Shown one piece after another: positions 1-7,745 of a stretch of DNA of 53,398 nucleotides; position 1 is the first letter of the stretch, and every line of letters starts with the position of its first letter. Source of the stretch: Fibrobacter succinogenes (GTDB taxonomy: Bacteria > Fibrobacterota > Fibrobacteria > Fibrobacterales > Fibrobacteraceae); NCBI GenBank assembly GCA_902776765.1, contig CACYRP010000020.1:1-53398 (forward strand), in the 5' to 3' direction. Below the pieces are notes generated by a model, which saw only the letters and a list, made by a program, of their open reading frames with translations, was not told the DNA's origin and made no database searches. The translations under genes and the position numbers were made by a program.

Positions 1-465
1 ATTTTTAAGGATACTTGGGCGGTCTATAGCGAGGACGAAGTTCACCATAGCGACTCAACACATCGGGCTCTTCCTGTTTTCAGTAAAAATAGATATATTA
101 TAATTGATTTACAGAATTTCAAGAGGTTGCGAGAGAGCATCAGTTCACGCGAGGATTACTGGCTGAAACTCTTGTCGCAGGGTCCACTTGAAGTTCCTGA
201 ATCGAAGGATCCGATCTTTAGGGATGCCCTCAACCGTTTGCGCGTAAGCCGCATAAGCCCTGAACTGCTTAAAGCCTTGGAGGAACATATGTTCGACAAA
301 CACGCTGATGAAGCTATCGAAGCCGAAATTTGGCTCAAAGCAGAAGCAAAAGGACGAGAACAAGAACGTGCTAAAAATGCCGCTCGCGACAAGAAAATTG
401 CCGAGTATCTTCGTTCGTTAGGAGTTTCGGAAGACAGCGTTGCCAAGGCGCTTTCTATCAAATAA
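1..465 (+). CDS. Rpn / PD-(D/E)XK nuclease family transposase-like protein, 3' part only
   Basis: The reading frame is open from base 1, so the 5' end of the gene lies outside the window; about 154 residues remain. The visible part has the C-terminal look of the PD-(D/E)XK 'nuclease family transposase' proteins: a late core segment with IIIDLQNF, then helices, then a charged GREQERAKNAARDKKIAEYL tail and a small terminal helical motif (LGVSEDSVAKAL). Members are linked to recombination-promoting nuclease activity and are multi-copy in many rumen bacteria. The catalytic motif itself is not in the window. An ATG-less internal start (TTG at 127) is not needed, since the frame is open upstream. 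A related but distinct, frameshifted gene lies at the other end of the window (51975-52971), and both are followed by a similar terminator. Family call is by recognition, moderately sure. Confidence 0.65.
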   Translation: MFKDTWAVYSEDEVHHSDSTHRALPVFSKNRYIIIDLQNFKRLRESISSREDYWLKLLSQGPLEVPESKDPIFRDALNRLRVSRISPELLKALEEHMFDKHADEAIEAEIWLKAEAKGREQERAKNAARDKKIAEYLRSLGVSEDSVAKALSIK

Positions 466-493
466 CAGCTCAATCCACCCCTGAAGTGCATAT

Positions 494-524
494 AAAAAGA
501 GGTCTGCAGGCCTCTTTTTGTTTT
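494..524 (+). terminator. Intrinsic terminator after the Rpn-like gene
   Basis: The arms AAAAAGAGG (494-502) and CCTCTTTTT (511-519) pair around TCTGCAGG and run into a T tract. It stands 29 bases after the stop codon. Confidence 0.75.
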
Positions 525-651
525 GCGCGGTCCCTTACAACAATCTGCACATGTGAGCAATTACCTAAAATTCGCCAAATTGCGCGTTTTATCGCCTTAA
601 ACGCCAAAAGTCATTTTCAAATAATGAAAAAAAACTAAATTTGGCTTCACT

Positions 652-3600
652 ATGAATACTTCTATGAACGATTTATGGGTGGGTGTCGACGTAGGCTCCA
701 CCACTGTGAAAATTGCTGTAGTCGATCCCGAGACATCTAAGCTTTTACACTATACATATCAGCGTCATAACGCCATGCAGGCGAAAAAGGTCTACGAGGT
801 CCTGCGCGAAGCCCATGCCCTTTTCCCGGGCAAGAACTTCAGGGTCACGTTCTGCGGTAGCGGCGGTCAGCCGTTCGCCGAAGCCACTCACGCCTTCTTT
901 GTGCAAGAAGTAGTCGCAAACGCACTTGCCGTGCGAGCTACCTACCCCGATTCCAGGGTCGCCATCGAACTCGGCGGTCAGGATGCCAAGGTTGTGTTCT
1001 TCGAAAAGGACAAGACCACCGGTAAGCTCATCGCCTCCGACATGCGCATGAATGGTGTGTGCGCCGGCGGTACGGGTGCATTTATCGACCAGGTCGCGGA
1101 ACTCCTCCGCATCAAGACAGAAGTATTCGAAAGCTACGCCAAGCGTGGCCAAAAAGTTTATGAAATCTCGGGCCGTTGCGGTGTGTTCGCAAAGACGGAC
1201 ATCCAGCCGATGCTGAACAACGGCATCGCCAAGGAAGATATCGCCCTTTCCAGTTTCCACGCCATTGCAAAGCAGACCATCGGTGGCCTTGCCCAGGGCA
1301 TGGAAATCAAGCCGCCTGTCATTTTTGAAGGTGGTCCTTTGACGTTCAACCCGACTCTCGTCCGCGCCTTCAAGGAACGCTTGGGCATTTCCGACGAACA
1401 GGCGATTGTCCCAGAACATTCCGAAGTGCTTGTGGCCATGGGTGCCGCTCTCGCTAACGGTTCCATGTTCGCAAACCAGGAATGCATGTACCGCGAAGAG
1501 GGTTCTCTCGACGCTCTCGTGCACTTCAACGAAATCCGCCAGGCCGAGAACAAGGCAAAGGCAGCCTCCGACCTCTTCTTCCAGAGCGAAGCGGAATACA
1601 AGCTTTTCCTCGAAGAGCACAAGATGGCAGACAACCATTACCCGCAGCCGCCTTCCGGCTCGACCATCAACGCCTACTTGGGCATTGACGCAGGCTCTAC
1701 CACCACGAAGTTCGTGCTCATCGACGAAAACGAAAAGGTCATCGACGGATTCTACGCCAGTAACGACGGTGAACCGCTGGCCGTTTTGAAACGCGCCATG
1801 GTGGACCTTGCCGACCGCTACGAAGAATACGGCGTGAAGCTCAACATTTTGGGCGTGGGTACAACTGGCTACGGCGAACAGCTCTTTGCAAAGGCCGTGC
1901 ACGCCGACTACCACACGGTAGAAACGGTCGCCCACGCGAACGCGGCCCAGCGCCTCTGCCCCGACGTTTCGTTCATCTTGGACATCGGCGGTCAGGACAT
2001 GAAGGCCATCTCCGTGCAAGACGGCGTCGTCACGGGCATCATCCTCAACGAAGCCTGCTCCTCGGGTTGTGGTTCATTCATCGAAACGTACGCCCGCAGC
2101 CTCGGCATCCCGATGGAAAAGATTGCCGACATGGCATTCAACTCCAAGAGTCCGTCCCAGCTCGGAAGCCGCTGCACCGTGTTCATGAACAGTTCCATCA
2201 TCACGGAACAGCGCGACGGTAAGCAGCCCGAAGACATCATCGCAGGTATCTGCCGTTCCATAATCAATAACGTTTTCACGAAGGTCATCCGTATTCGTAA
2301 CCTGAACACGCTGGGCAAAAAAGTCGTGGTGCAGGGCGGTACGTTCAAGAACAACGCCGTTCTCCGCGCCTTCGAACAATATACGGGTCTCAAGGCCATC
2401 CGTCCGGAACGCCCGGGCGAAATGGGCGCTATCGGTATCGCACTCCTCACGAAGAAGTTCATGGAAGAAAAGCGTGCCGCCGATCCGAACGTCCAGAGCA
2501 AGTTCATCGGCCTCGAAGCCATGAAGACCTTCAGCTGGCACAACCAGCCAGGTCAGCTCTGCCAGTACTGCACCAACCACTGCTCCCGCACCATCGTCAC
2601 CTTCAGTGACGGCCAGAGCTTTGTGACGGGCAACCGCTGCGAACGCGGCGAAGTCACCGCAGACCCGAACGATCCGGCCACCAAGAAGCTCATTGCCGAA
2701 ATCAACAAAAAGATGCAGGCCGTGCCGGACATGATCAAGCGCACGAACCAGCTTTTGGTCAAGGACTACGCTCCGCAGATTCTCTTGCCGCAGAACGGAA
2801 AGACCATCGGCATCCCGCGCGTGCTCGAATTCTGGAACAGCCTCCCCTACTGGAAAGCATTCTTCACCGCTCTCGGTTACACGGTCGTTATCAGCCGCCA
2901 GAGCGACTACAAGATGTTCGAAGCAGGCCTCCACAGCGTGCCCAGCGACACCGTCTGCTTCCCGGCCAAGCTCGTCCACGGCCATGTGCTGAGCCTCATC
3001 GAAAAGAAGGTCGATCGCATCTTCTTCCCGATGATGATTTCGCTCCCCAGCGACCATACAAAGTTTAACGCCACAACGGTCTGCCCTGTGGTGCAAGGCT
3101 ACCCGAACATTTGCCAGAACACGGACGAACCCGAAAAGAATTACGGCATTCCGATGGACCAGCCGATTTTCCACTGGGCAAACACGAAGCTCCGCAGAAG
3201 CCAGACCATCGATTGGTTCCACGACAACTGGAACATTGACCGCAAGACTTTGGACAAGGCGGTGACCGAAGGCGAAAAGGCTCTTAATAATTACCGCACC
3301 ACACTCCTCGAAGAAGGCCAGAAGATTCTCGACGACGTGAAGGCAAACAACAGTTTTGCCGTGGTGATTGCAGGCCGCCCCTATCATGCCGACTTGCTCA
3401 TCAACCATAACATTGCAAGCCACTTTACCGCTATGGGCATTCCGGTGCTCACCACCGAATCGCTCCCGGGCGTGTACGACCAGGACGTTCCGAGCCACAC
3501 CCGTGTGGAAATCAAGAACACGTTCCACTTGCGTATGCTCGGCGCTACGATGATTGCATCGAGAGACCCGAACGTGGAACTCGCCCAAATCGTGAGCTTC

Positions 3601-5088
3601 GGTTGCGGACACGACTCCGTTTTGACCGACGAAATGATGCGCATGATGCACCGCGATTCGAACAAGGAAATGCTCATGCTCAAGCTCGACGAAGGTGACG
3701 CCCGCGGCCCGGTGGGCATCCGTATCAAGAGCTTTATCGAAACCGTGAAGGCTCGCCGTGCAGCAAACTTGCCCGACAAGCCGCCTTCAAACGAACCGCA
3801 GTTCCACACTCCGTTCGTCGCCAGCGACAAGAACAAGCGTATCATCTTGACGCCTAACCTCTCGCCTGCATTCGCCATTCTCGCAAGTAGCTACATCCAG
3901 GGCAAGGGTTACCTTTCGGATTACCTCCCGGTTGCAGACAAACGTGCTATTGAACTCGGCAAGAAGTACGTGCACAACGATATTTGCTTCCCCTGCCAGA
4001 TCAACATCGGCGAATGCCTCAAGTGGCTCGAAGAACACCCGAACGTTCCGCAGACGGAAGTTTCGATGTGCCTTGCCAAGAACTGCGAAAACTGCCGCGC
4101 CGTGCAGTACTCCGTGCTTGGCCGTAAGGCTCTTGACGAAGCGGGTTACAAGGACGTTTCCATCATCACGACCGGCGTCGATACCACCGGCATGCACCCG
4201 GGATTCCAACTCGGGCTGGACTTCCGCCTCCACACGCTTTGGGGCCTTGCCTTTATGGACGCCATCGAAACGGCATACCGCGCTCTGCGCCCCTACGAAA
4301 TCAACAAGGGTGAAACCAAGAAGATTTACAGCAAGTGGATGCCGGAACTGATGAAGACCGCCGCAACACTCAAGAAGACAGAACTAGGCTCTGCCAAGCG
4401 CCTTGTCGAAATGCTTCGCCAGTGCATCGACGAATTCAACAAGGTCGAAATCACGGAAGCTCGCCAGAAGGGCATCCGCAAGCCGCGCGTTGCCGTGCTT
4501 GGCGAAATCCTCATGAACTACCACCCGAGCGCCAACGGACATGTCGAAGATTACTTGATGGATAACGGCATGGAAGTTTACCTCCCGGGCATGATGGACT
4601 TCTTCCGCGTCGACGAAGTGGTCCGTGCCGAAAAGATCAGGCGCGGATTCTCGGCGAACCCGATTGCAGACCGCCTCGAAGGCGGCGTCACATCAAAGCT
4701 CTTTGCGCACGCTGCAGAAACCGCCAAAAAGGTCATGCAGTCGTTCAAGCTCTACGAACACCATGCGGATTGCTTTGAACTCGTGAACTACATCGATGGC
4801 ATTATCGACCCGACGTACAACACGGGCGAAGGCTGGCTCATCCCGGCAGAAATCCTTTACAACTCGAAGCACGGCATCAACAGCTTCATCATCGTGCAGC
4901 CGTTTGCATGCCTTGCAAACCACATCAGTGGCCGTGGCCTCACAAAGGCGGTGAAGGAACGTTGCCCGCATGTGCAAATCCTGAGTTTGGACTACGATCC
5001 GGATACCAGTTTTGCAAACATCGAGAACCGTCTGCAGATGCTCATCATCAACGCTCGCGAACTCGAACGCGCGAATAAGGTGAGATAG
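652..5088 (+). CDS. 2-hydroxyacyl-CoA dehydratase activase fusion protein (BadF/BadG/HgdC ATPase x2 + DUF2229 + HgdB-like)
   Basis: This is a 1478-residue protein of the giant activase family. Two ASKHA-type ATPase domains lie in tandem: the first carries DVGSTTVK near residue 15 and a GxCAGGTGAF loop near 130; the second carries DAGSTTTK near 346 and an EACSSGCGSF loop near 467. A CxxxC segment (YCTNHC, about residue 643) begins a DUF2229 region, and the last third resembles the D-component of 2-hydroxyacyl-CoA dehydratases, with conserved cysteines (GCGHDS, PCQINIG, CLAKNCENC). Single-domain relatives pass an electron, driven by ATP, to a dehydratase through a 4Fe-4S cluster. The substrate of the giant forms is not established. 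No partner dehydratase is nearby. A second ATG at 664 (MNDLWVGVD) is an equally possible start. The stop codon opens a 48-bp repeat. Confidence 0.85.
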   Translation: MNTSMNDLWVGVDVGSTTVKIAVVDPETSKLLHYTYQRHNAMQAKKVYEVLREAHALFPGKNFRVTFCGSGGQPFAEATHAFFVQEVVANALAVRATYPDSRVAIELGGQDAKVVFFEKDKTTGKLIASDMRMNGVCAGGTGAFIDQVAELLRIKTEVFESYAKRGQKVYEISGRCGVFAKTDIQPMLNNGIAKEDIALSSFHAIAKQTIGGLAQGMEIKPPVIFEGGPLTFNPTLVRAFKERLGISDEQAIVPEHSEVLVAMGAALANGSMFANQECMYREEGSLDALVHFNEIRQAENKAKAASDLFFQSEAEYKLFLEEHKMADNHYPQPPSGSTINAYLGIDAGSTTTKFVLIDENEKVIDGFYASNDGEPLAVLKRAMVDLADRYEEYGVKLNILGVGTTGYGEQLFAKAVHADYHTVETVAHANAAQRLCPDVSFILDIGGQDMKAISVQDGVVTGIILNEACSSGCGSFIETYARSLGIPMEKIADMAFNSKSPSQLGSRCTVFMNSSIITEQRDGKQPEDIIAGICRSIINNVFTKVIRIRNLNTLGKKVVVQGGTFKNNAVLRAFEQYTGLKAIRPERPGEMGAIGIALLTKKFMEEKRAADPNVQSKFIGLEAMKTFSWHNQPGQLCQYCTNHCSRTIVTFSDGQSFVTGNRCERGEVTADPNDPATKKLIAEINKKMQAVPDMIKRTNQLLVKDYAPQILLPQNGKTIGIPRVLEFWNSLPYWKAFFTALGYTVVISRQSDYKMFEAGLHSVPSDTVCFPAKLVHGHVLSLIEKKVDRIFFPMMISLPSDHTKFNATTVCPVVQGYPNICQNTDEPEKNYGIPMDQPIFHWANTKLRRSQTIDWFHDNWNIDRKTLDKAVTEGEKALNNYRTTLLEEGQKILDDVKANNSFAVVIAGRPYHADLLINHNIASHFTAMGIPVLTTESLPGVYDQDVPSHTRVEIKNTFHLRMLGATMIASRDPNVELAQIVSFGCGHDSVLTDEMMRMMHRDSNKEMLMLKLDEGDARGPVGIRIKSFIETVKARRAANLPDKPPSNEPQFHTPFVASDKNKRIILTPNLSPAFAILASSYIQGKGYLSDYLPVADKRAIELGKKYVHNDICFPCQINIGECLKWLEEHPNVPQTEVSMCLAKNCENCRAVQYSVLGRKALDEAGYKDVSIITTGVDTTGMHPGFQLGLDFRLHTLWGLAFMDAIETAYRALRPYEINKGETKKIYSKWMPELMKTAATLKKTELGSAKRLVEMLRQCIDEFNKVEITEARQKGIRKPRVAVLGEILMNYHPSANGHVEDYLMDNGMEVYLPGMMDFFRVDEVVRAEKIRRGFSANPIADRLEGGVTSKLFAHAAETAKKVMQSFKLYEHHADCFELVNYIDGIIDPTYNTGEGWLIPAEILYNSKHGINSFIIVQPFACLANHISGRGLTKAVKERCPHVQILSLDYDPDTSFANIENRLQMLIINARELERANKVR

Positions 5089-5133
5089 ACGATAGAACGC
5101 CCGCCGAAGCGGGCTATAGACGAAAGACGAGAG
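5086..5133 (+). repeat. 48-bp post-stop repeat, copy 1
   Basis: The repeat starts at the TAG stop codon of the activase: TAGACGATAGAACGCCCGC, a short loop, GCGGGC, then TATAGACGAAAGACGAGAG. Copy 2 is at 9189-9236 and has the same length and the same position relative to its gene's stop; a diverged copy 3 is at 29294-29338. The CGCCCGC/GCGGGC arms can form a hairpin. Confidence 0.7.
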
Positions 5134-5229
5134 GAGCGTCATTCCGACCCCTGAGCCGGAATCTCCTTACGTCGTCATCCTCGACCTGATCGAGAATCTT
5201 GCAAATAAGTCATCCTGATCATTTACAAG

Positions 5230-5256
5230 AAGCTCGTCGTAAGGCGAGCTTTTTGC
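5230..5256 (+). terminator. Intrinsic terminator downstream of the activase gene
   Basis: AGCTCGTC (5231-5238) pairs with GGCGAGCT (5243-5250) around a GTAA loop, followed by TTTT. It lies about 140 bases after the activase stop. Confidence 0.7.
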
Positions 5257-5287
5257 ATATCAAGATACTTTCAAATTGGAGATTCTA

Positions 5288-5650
5288 CTACTTTTTCCCG
5301 TCTTTCAAATATTTCGGATTCTTTGGAGAATTTCCACTGGACGCATTCTTTTTGATGTAATTCAAACCTTTGGATTTGTCTGCGGCCATTGGAACTTGGA
5401 GTTTCACCAGCTCCATCATAATTTCTTCGAGTTTTGCCATGAGTTCGGTTGCAGTACACCCGAAAGCATCGGCTAGGTCACAGAAAGATTTAAGGGAAAA
5501 ATTGCGTTTGCCTTTAGCGATAAGTCCAAGGTGCTGGCGGCTTATACCACTATCTAAAGATAGCTGCTTCTTAGTTAAAGAAGACGCCCCCAACATCCTT
5601 GCTAAAAGTTCTATTTCAGCTTTTTGGATGACATCAATGTCATATCGCAT
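5288..5650 (-). CDS. XRE-family helix-turn-helix regulator
   Basis: This 120-residue protein has a Cro/CI-type HTH at about residues 10-70. The recognition region reads LTKKQLSLDSGISRQHLGLI, followed by AKGKRNFSLKSFCDLADAFGC, the usual scaffold of the family. After it comes a helix rich in leucine, methionine and glutamate (about 72-92), then a basic, low-complexity C-terminus. The target is unknown. A perfect 12-bp palindrome 36 bases upstream of the ATG is a plausible autoregulatory operator. It faces the activase gene and is separated from the next gene by a candidate small RNA. It could equally belong to a mobile element, but no other phage or plasmid gene is adjacent. Confidence 0.8.
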   Translation of the reverse strand: MRYDIDVIQKAEIELLARMLGASSLTKKQLSLDSGISRQHLGLIAKGKRNFSLKSFCDLADAFGCTATELMAKLEEIMMELVKLQVPMAADKSKGLNYIKKNASSGNSPKNPKYLKDGKK

Positions 5651-5685
5651 TTTTCAATTTTATGAATATGCTCAAAAAATAGTGC

Positions 5686-5697
5686 AAACTATAGTTT
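5686..5697. promoter_or_regulatory. Perfect palindrome upstream of the XRE gene (candidate operator)
   Basis: AAACTATAGTTT is a perfect 12-bp inverted repeat in the presumed promoter region of the minus-strand XRE gene. XRE repressors commonly bind such sites. Binding is an inference. Confidence 0.45.
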
Positions 5698-5751
5698 CCA
5701 TATTTTTCGATTTTTTCGGGGGATTACCCCCATATTCAAAAATCACCAAAC

Positions 5752-5901
5752 AAAAAAAGGCGCCCCACAACGGACGCCCAGAACTGAGTTCAATTTCGAG
5801 ACTTAGCCTACATGGCTACAACCTCCCGTCCCCCAAAGGACAGACATCAAAAGCAGTTCATTTTGGAATAAAACTCGGCTCAAAAGCCCTCGCTTCAATC
5901 C
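5752..5901 (-). ncRNA. Candidate structured small RNA with own promoter and terminator
   Basis: No convincing reading frame covers this stretch. On the minus strand a TTGCCA box (5933-5938), 17 bases and TACATTGG (5908-5915) form a promoter like those of the trp units, with initiation expected near 5901. The transcript would end at a GC-rich hairpin (GGCGTCC, 5778-5772, with GGGCGCC, 5765-5759) followed by seven U. Inside are possible hairpins: TAGCC/GGCTA and GAAC/GTTC. The predicted length is about 150 nt. I do not recognise 6S RNA, SRP RNA, tmRNA or a known riboswitch in it. Expression is unproven. Confidence 0.5.
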
Positions 5902-5907
5902 CAAAGC

Positions 5908-5938
5908 CCAATGTAACAAAATTTTAACACCTTGGCAA
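5908..5938 (-). promoter_or_regulatory. Promoter of the candidate small RNA
   Basis: Read on the minus strand: TTGCCA (5938-5933), a 17-base spacer, TACATTGG (5915-5908). The TTGCCA box is identical to the -33 boxes of the trpE and trpB promoters in this window. Confidence 0.5.
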
Positions 5939-6026
5939 GATGTTTAATAGTCCGATTTGGAATATAACGAATTAATAGTATTAAGGTCACAGAGTCGTAT
6001 CAATTCACAAGCAATTCCAAGCTTGA

Positions 6027-6057
6027 TTGCCTAAAATGCCATTTTTTAGTAAATTTA
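6027..6057 (+). promoter_or_regulatory. Promoter of the CobW gene, giving a leaderless mRNA
   Basis: TTGCCT (6027-6032), a 17-base spacer and TAAATTTA (6050-6057) match the -33/-7 pattern used elsewhere in the window. Transcription should start within a few bases of the ATG at 6063. An apparent TTG start at 6027 is therefore the -33 box, not a codon. Confidence 0.55.
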
Positions 6058-6062
6058 CGCGC

Positions 6063-7385
6063 ATGAAATCAGTACCTATAACGCTCCTCACCGGTTACTT
6101 GGGAGCCGGCAAAACCACCCTCCTCAACTACGTTCTCAACAACCAGCAAGGCTACCATGTCGCCGTCATCGTCAATGACATTGGCGAAGTGAATATCGAC
6201 CAGACCTTGATTGAAAAGGGCGGTAACATCACAAAAGAAGACTCGGGCAAGGTTGTCCCGCTTTCGAACGGCTGCATTTGCTGCTCTCTCAAGACGGACC
6301 TTCTCGAACAAATTGCCGAACTTTTGGAAATGGGCAAGTTCGACTACATCCTTATCGAAGCTAGCGGTATTTGCGAACCAATTCCTATAGCCCAAACCAT
6401 TTGCGCTGCCGGAAGCCAGCTTATGGGTCGTAGCGGTCAGCGCCTCGCCTGCCATTTGGACAACATTGTCGCCGTCGTGGACGTGATGCGCCTCGCCGAC
6501 GAATTCGCCGGCGGCCAGAAGCTCCTTGATGAAAATCTCGAAGAAGACGATATCGCGAACCTTCTCATCCAGCAGATTGAATTCTGCAACACGATTCTTT
6601 TGAACAAAGTCGATTGCCTGAACAAGCAAGACTTGGAACACGTGAAGGCTGTCGTAAAGGCTTTGCAGCCGACCGCCAAGATGATCGAAACGAACTACGG
6701 CAAGGTCGACATGAAGGAAATCCTCGACACGAAGCAGTTCGATTTTGGCAAGGTAGCCGAATCCAGCGCTTGGGCCATCCGCCTCAACGGCATGGATCAC
6801 GACAACCACGATGAAGATGACGACGATCACGACCCTTCGACAGGCTCAGGGACCGAAGAACATCATCACCACGATCATGACGACCCTTCGACGGGCTCAG
6901 GGACCGAGGAACATCATCACCATCACGATCACGACGATGAAGATCATAGCCATTGCGATCATGAACACGGCGTTTGCCATTGCGGACACCACCACGACAA
7001 AGACCATCCGCATGGCGACGAATACGGCATCAGCACGTTCGTGTACGAAACGCACCGCCCGCTGAACCGCGCCAAATTTGAAGAATTCCTCGACGATTAT
7101 CCGACGAGCATTATTCGCACCAAAGGTCTTGTTTGGTTCAGCGACGAACGCGATAACAGCTACTTGTTCGAACAGGCCGGTAAGCAAGCCTCTGCCGAAA
7201 ACTTTGGCCAGTGGTTTGCCGCCGAAAGCAAGGCCGAACAGGAACGCCTCCTCGCCGAAAATCCGCAGCTCCAGAAAATCTGGGATGAAAAGTACGGCGA
7301 CCGCATCATCCGCTTGGTGTTCATCGGCCAGCACATGGACAAGAAGAAGATTATACAAGTGATGAACGACTGCTTGGACGATTAG
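6063..7385 (+). CDS. CobW/P47K-family GTPase with His-rich metal-binding region (putative zinc chaperone)
   Basis: The protein has 440 residues. The G domain has the P-loop GYLGAGKTT (residues 11-19) and the family metal motif CICC (71-74). A histidine- and aspartate-rich stretch (about 245-325) should bind divalent metal, and a CobW C-terminal domain follows (from about 325). Relatives are GTP-dependent zinc or cobalt insertases, or act in metal homeostasis. The His-rich stretch contains two in-frame copies of a REP-like palindrome (6834-6855 and 6885-6906), each translated as DPSTGSGTEE and each flanked by His runs, which points to a tandem duplication of about 51 bp. The start at 6063 is preferred over 6027 or 6036 because the promoter boxes occupy the upstream part. 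Metal specificity cannot be read from the sequence. Confidence 0.85.
   Translation: MKSVPITLLTGYLGAGKTTLLNYVLNNQQGYHVAVIVNDIGEVNIDQTLIEKGGNITKEDSGKVVPLSNGCICCSLKTDLLEQIAELLEMGKFDYILIEASGICEPIPIAQTICAAGSQLMGRSGQRLACHLDNIVAVVDVMRLADEFAGGQKLLDENLEEDDIANLLIQQIEFCNTILLNKVDCLNKQDLEHVKAVVKALQPTAKMIETNYGKVDMKEILDTKQFDFGKVAESSAWAIRLNGMDHDNHDEDDDDHDPSTGSGTEEHHHHDHDDPSTGSGTEEHHHHHDHDDEDHSHCDHEHGVCHCGHHHDKDHPHGDEYGISTFVYETHRPLNRAKFEEFLDDYPTSIIRTKGLVWFSDERDNSYLFEQAGKQASAENFGQWFAAESKAEQERLLAENPQLQKIWDEKYGDRIIRLVFIGQHMDKKKIIQVMNDCLDD
6834..6906 (+). repeat. Two REP-like palindromic units inside the CobW coding sequence
   Basis: CCCTTCGACAGGCTCAGGG (6834-6852) and CCCTTCGACGGGCTCAGGG (6885-6903), each followed by ACC, share the core TTCGACRGGCTCA with complementary flanks CCC/GGG. 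They sit in tandem inside the His-rich coding region and keep the frame open. Confidence 0.8.
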
Positions 7386-7399
7386 TTTGCGCTTCGCGC

Positions 7400-7427
7400 A
7401 GTAACTAGTTATTAGTTAATAGTTACT
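7400..7427. repeat. CTAGTTA-type degenerate tract after cobW
   Basis: AGTAACTA (7400-7407) and TAGTTACT (7420-7427) form an inverted repeat within a short low-complexity tract just after the stop codon. It belongs to the same style of word repeats seen near trpG, trpA, trpB, cysE and acn. Confidence 0.5.
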
Positions 7428-7442
7428 AGAATGTAAGACGAG

Positions 7443-7477
7443 AAATCCCTCGATTGAAAAGTCGCGGGATTTTTTTG
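7443..7477 (+). terminator. Intrinsic terminator after the CobW gene
   Basis: AAATCCCTCG pairs with CGCGGGATTT (one mismatch) and runs into seven T. It separates cobW from the trp promoter. Confidence 0.65.
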
Positions 7478-7498
7478 CAAAAAATTTTCCCCTACCCC

Positions 7499-7529
7499 TT
7501 GCCACGAGAAATTTTGTTTGATATTTTTG
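7499..7529 (+). promoter_or_regulatory. Promoter of trpE-trpGD
   Basis: TTGCCA (7499-7504), 17 bases, TATTTTTG (7522-7529). The surrounding CCCCTTGCCA is repeated in the trpB promoter (47914-47923). Confidence 0.65.
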
Positions 7530-7533
7530 TGGC

Positions 7534-7590
7534 ATGATGAATTTTGTGACAACAGCAACAATGAACCGTCGTTGGTGGCGCGGACTCTAA
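7534..7590 (+). CDS. trpL: trp leader peptide (two adjacent Trp codons)
   Basis: A short reading frame ending RRWWRGL-stop precedes the terminator hairpin in front of trpE. ATG codons occur at 7534, 7537 and 7561. The first two lie only 5-8 bases after the -7 box, so the peptide is probably read from a leaderless RNA (18 residues from 7534). The tandem TGG codons at 7573-7578 sit just upstream of the 1:2 hairpin, as expected for ribosome-stalling attenuation: scarce Trp-tRNA stalls the ribosome and favours the antiterminator. This ORF is too short for standard gene calling. Its function is inferred from the RNA architecture and the Trp-Trp pair, which recurs as Trp-Trp-Trp in front of trpB. 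Confidence 0.8.
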   Translation: MMNFVTTATMNRRWWRGL

Positions 7591-7668
7591 CATAGAGCCC
7601 GGTATTTGTTACAAATCACCCAAGATTTTTAAGCAAAGGCTTCCGGACTCACGGAGGCCTTCCTTTTT
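7583..7668 (+). terminator. trpE transcription attenuator
   Basis: Three mutually exclusive pairings are visible. 1:2 pairs ACTCT (7584-7588 region) with AGAG (7594-7597). 2:3 pairs GAGCCCGG (7595-7602) with CCGGACTC (7643-7650), 7 of 8 bases. 3:4 is the terminator, AAGGCTTCCG (7636-7645) with CGGAGGCCTT (7652-7661), followed by CCTTTTT. Confidence 0.8.
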
Positions 7669-7745
7669 ACCGAAAAATTGACGAAATCCTCCGGGACTTA
7701 AAGCCTTTGCAAACGCAAACGAGTTTTATAAACTAGAGGATTAAA

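Noticed and set aside
745..3651. Long minus-strand frames (424 and 525 residues) opposite the activase
   Set aside because: They are antisense shadows of a gene with clear domains; composition is typical of reversed coding sequence.
5752..5901. 6S RNA or SRP RNA identity for the candidate small RNA
   Set aside because: No long terminal stem with central bubble and no SRP tetraloop consensus could be found by eye.
5370..5927. 185-residue plus-strand frame across the XRE gene and the small-RNA region
   Set aside because: It is antisense to a recognised regulator, and the second half is low in coding character and contains a promoter/terminator pair on the other strand.
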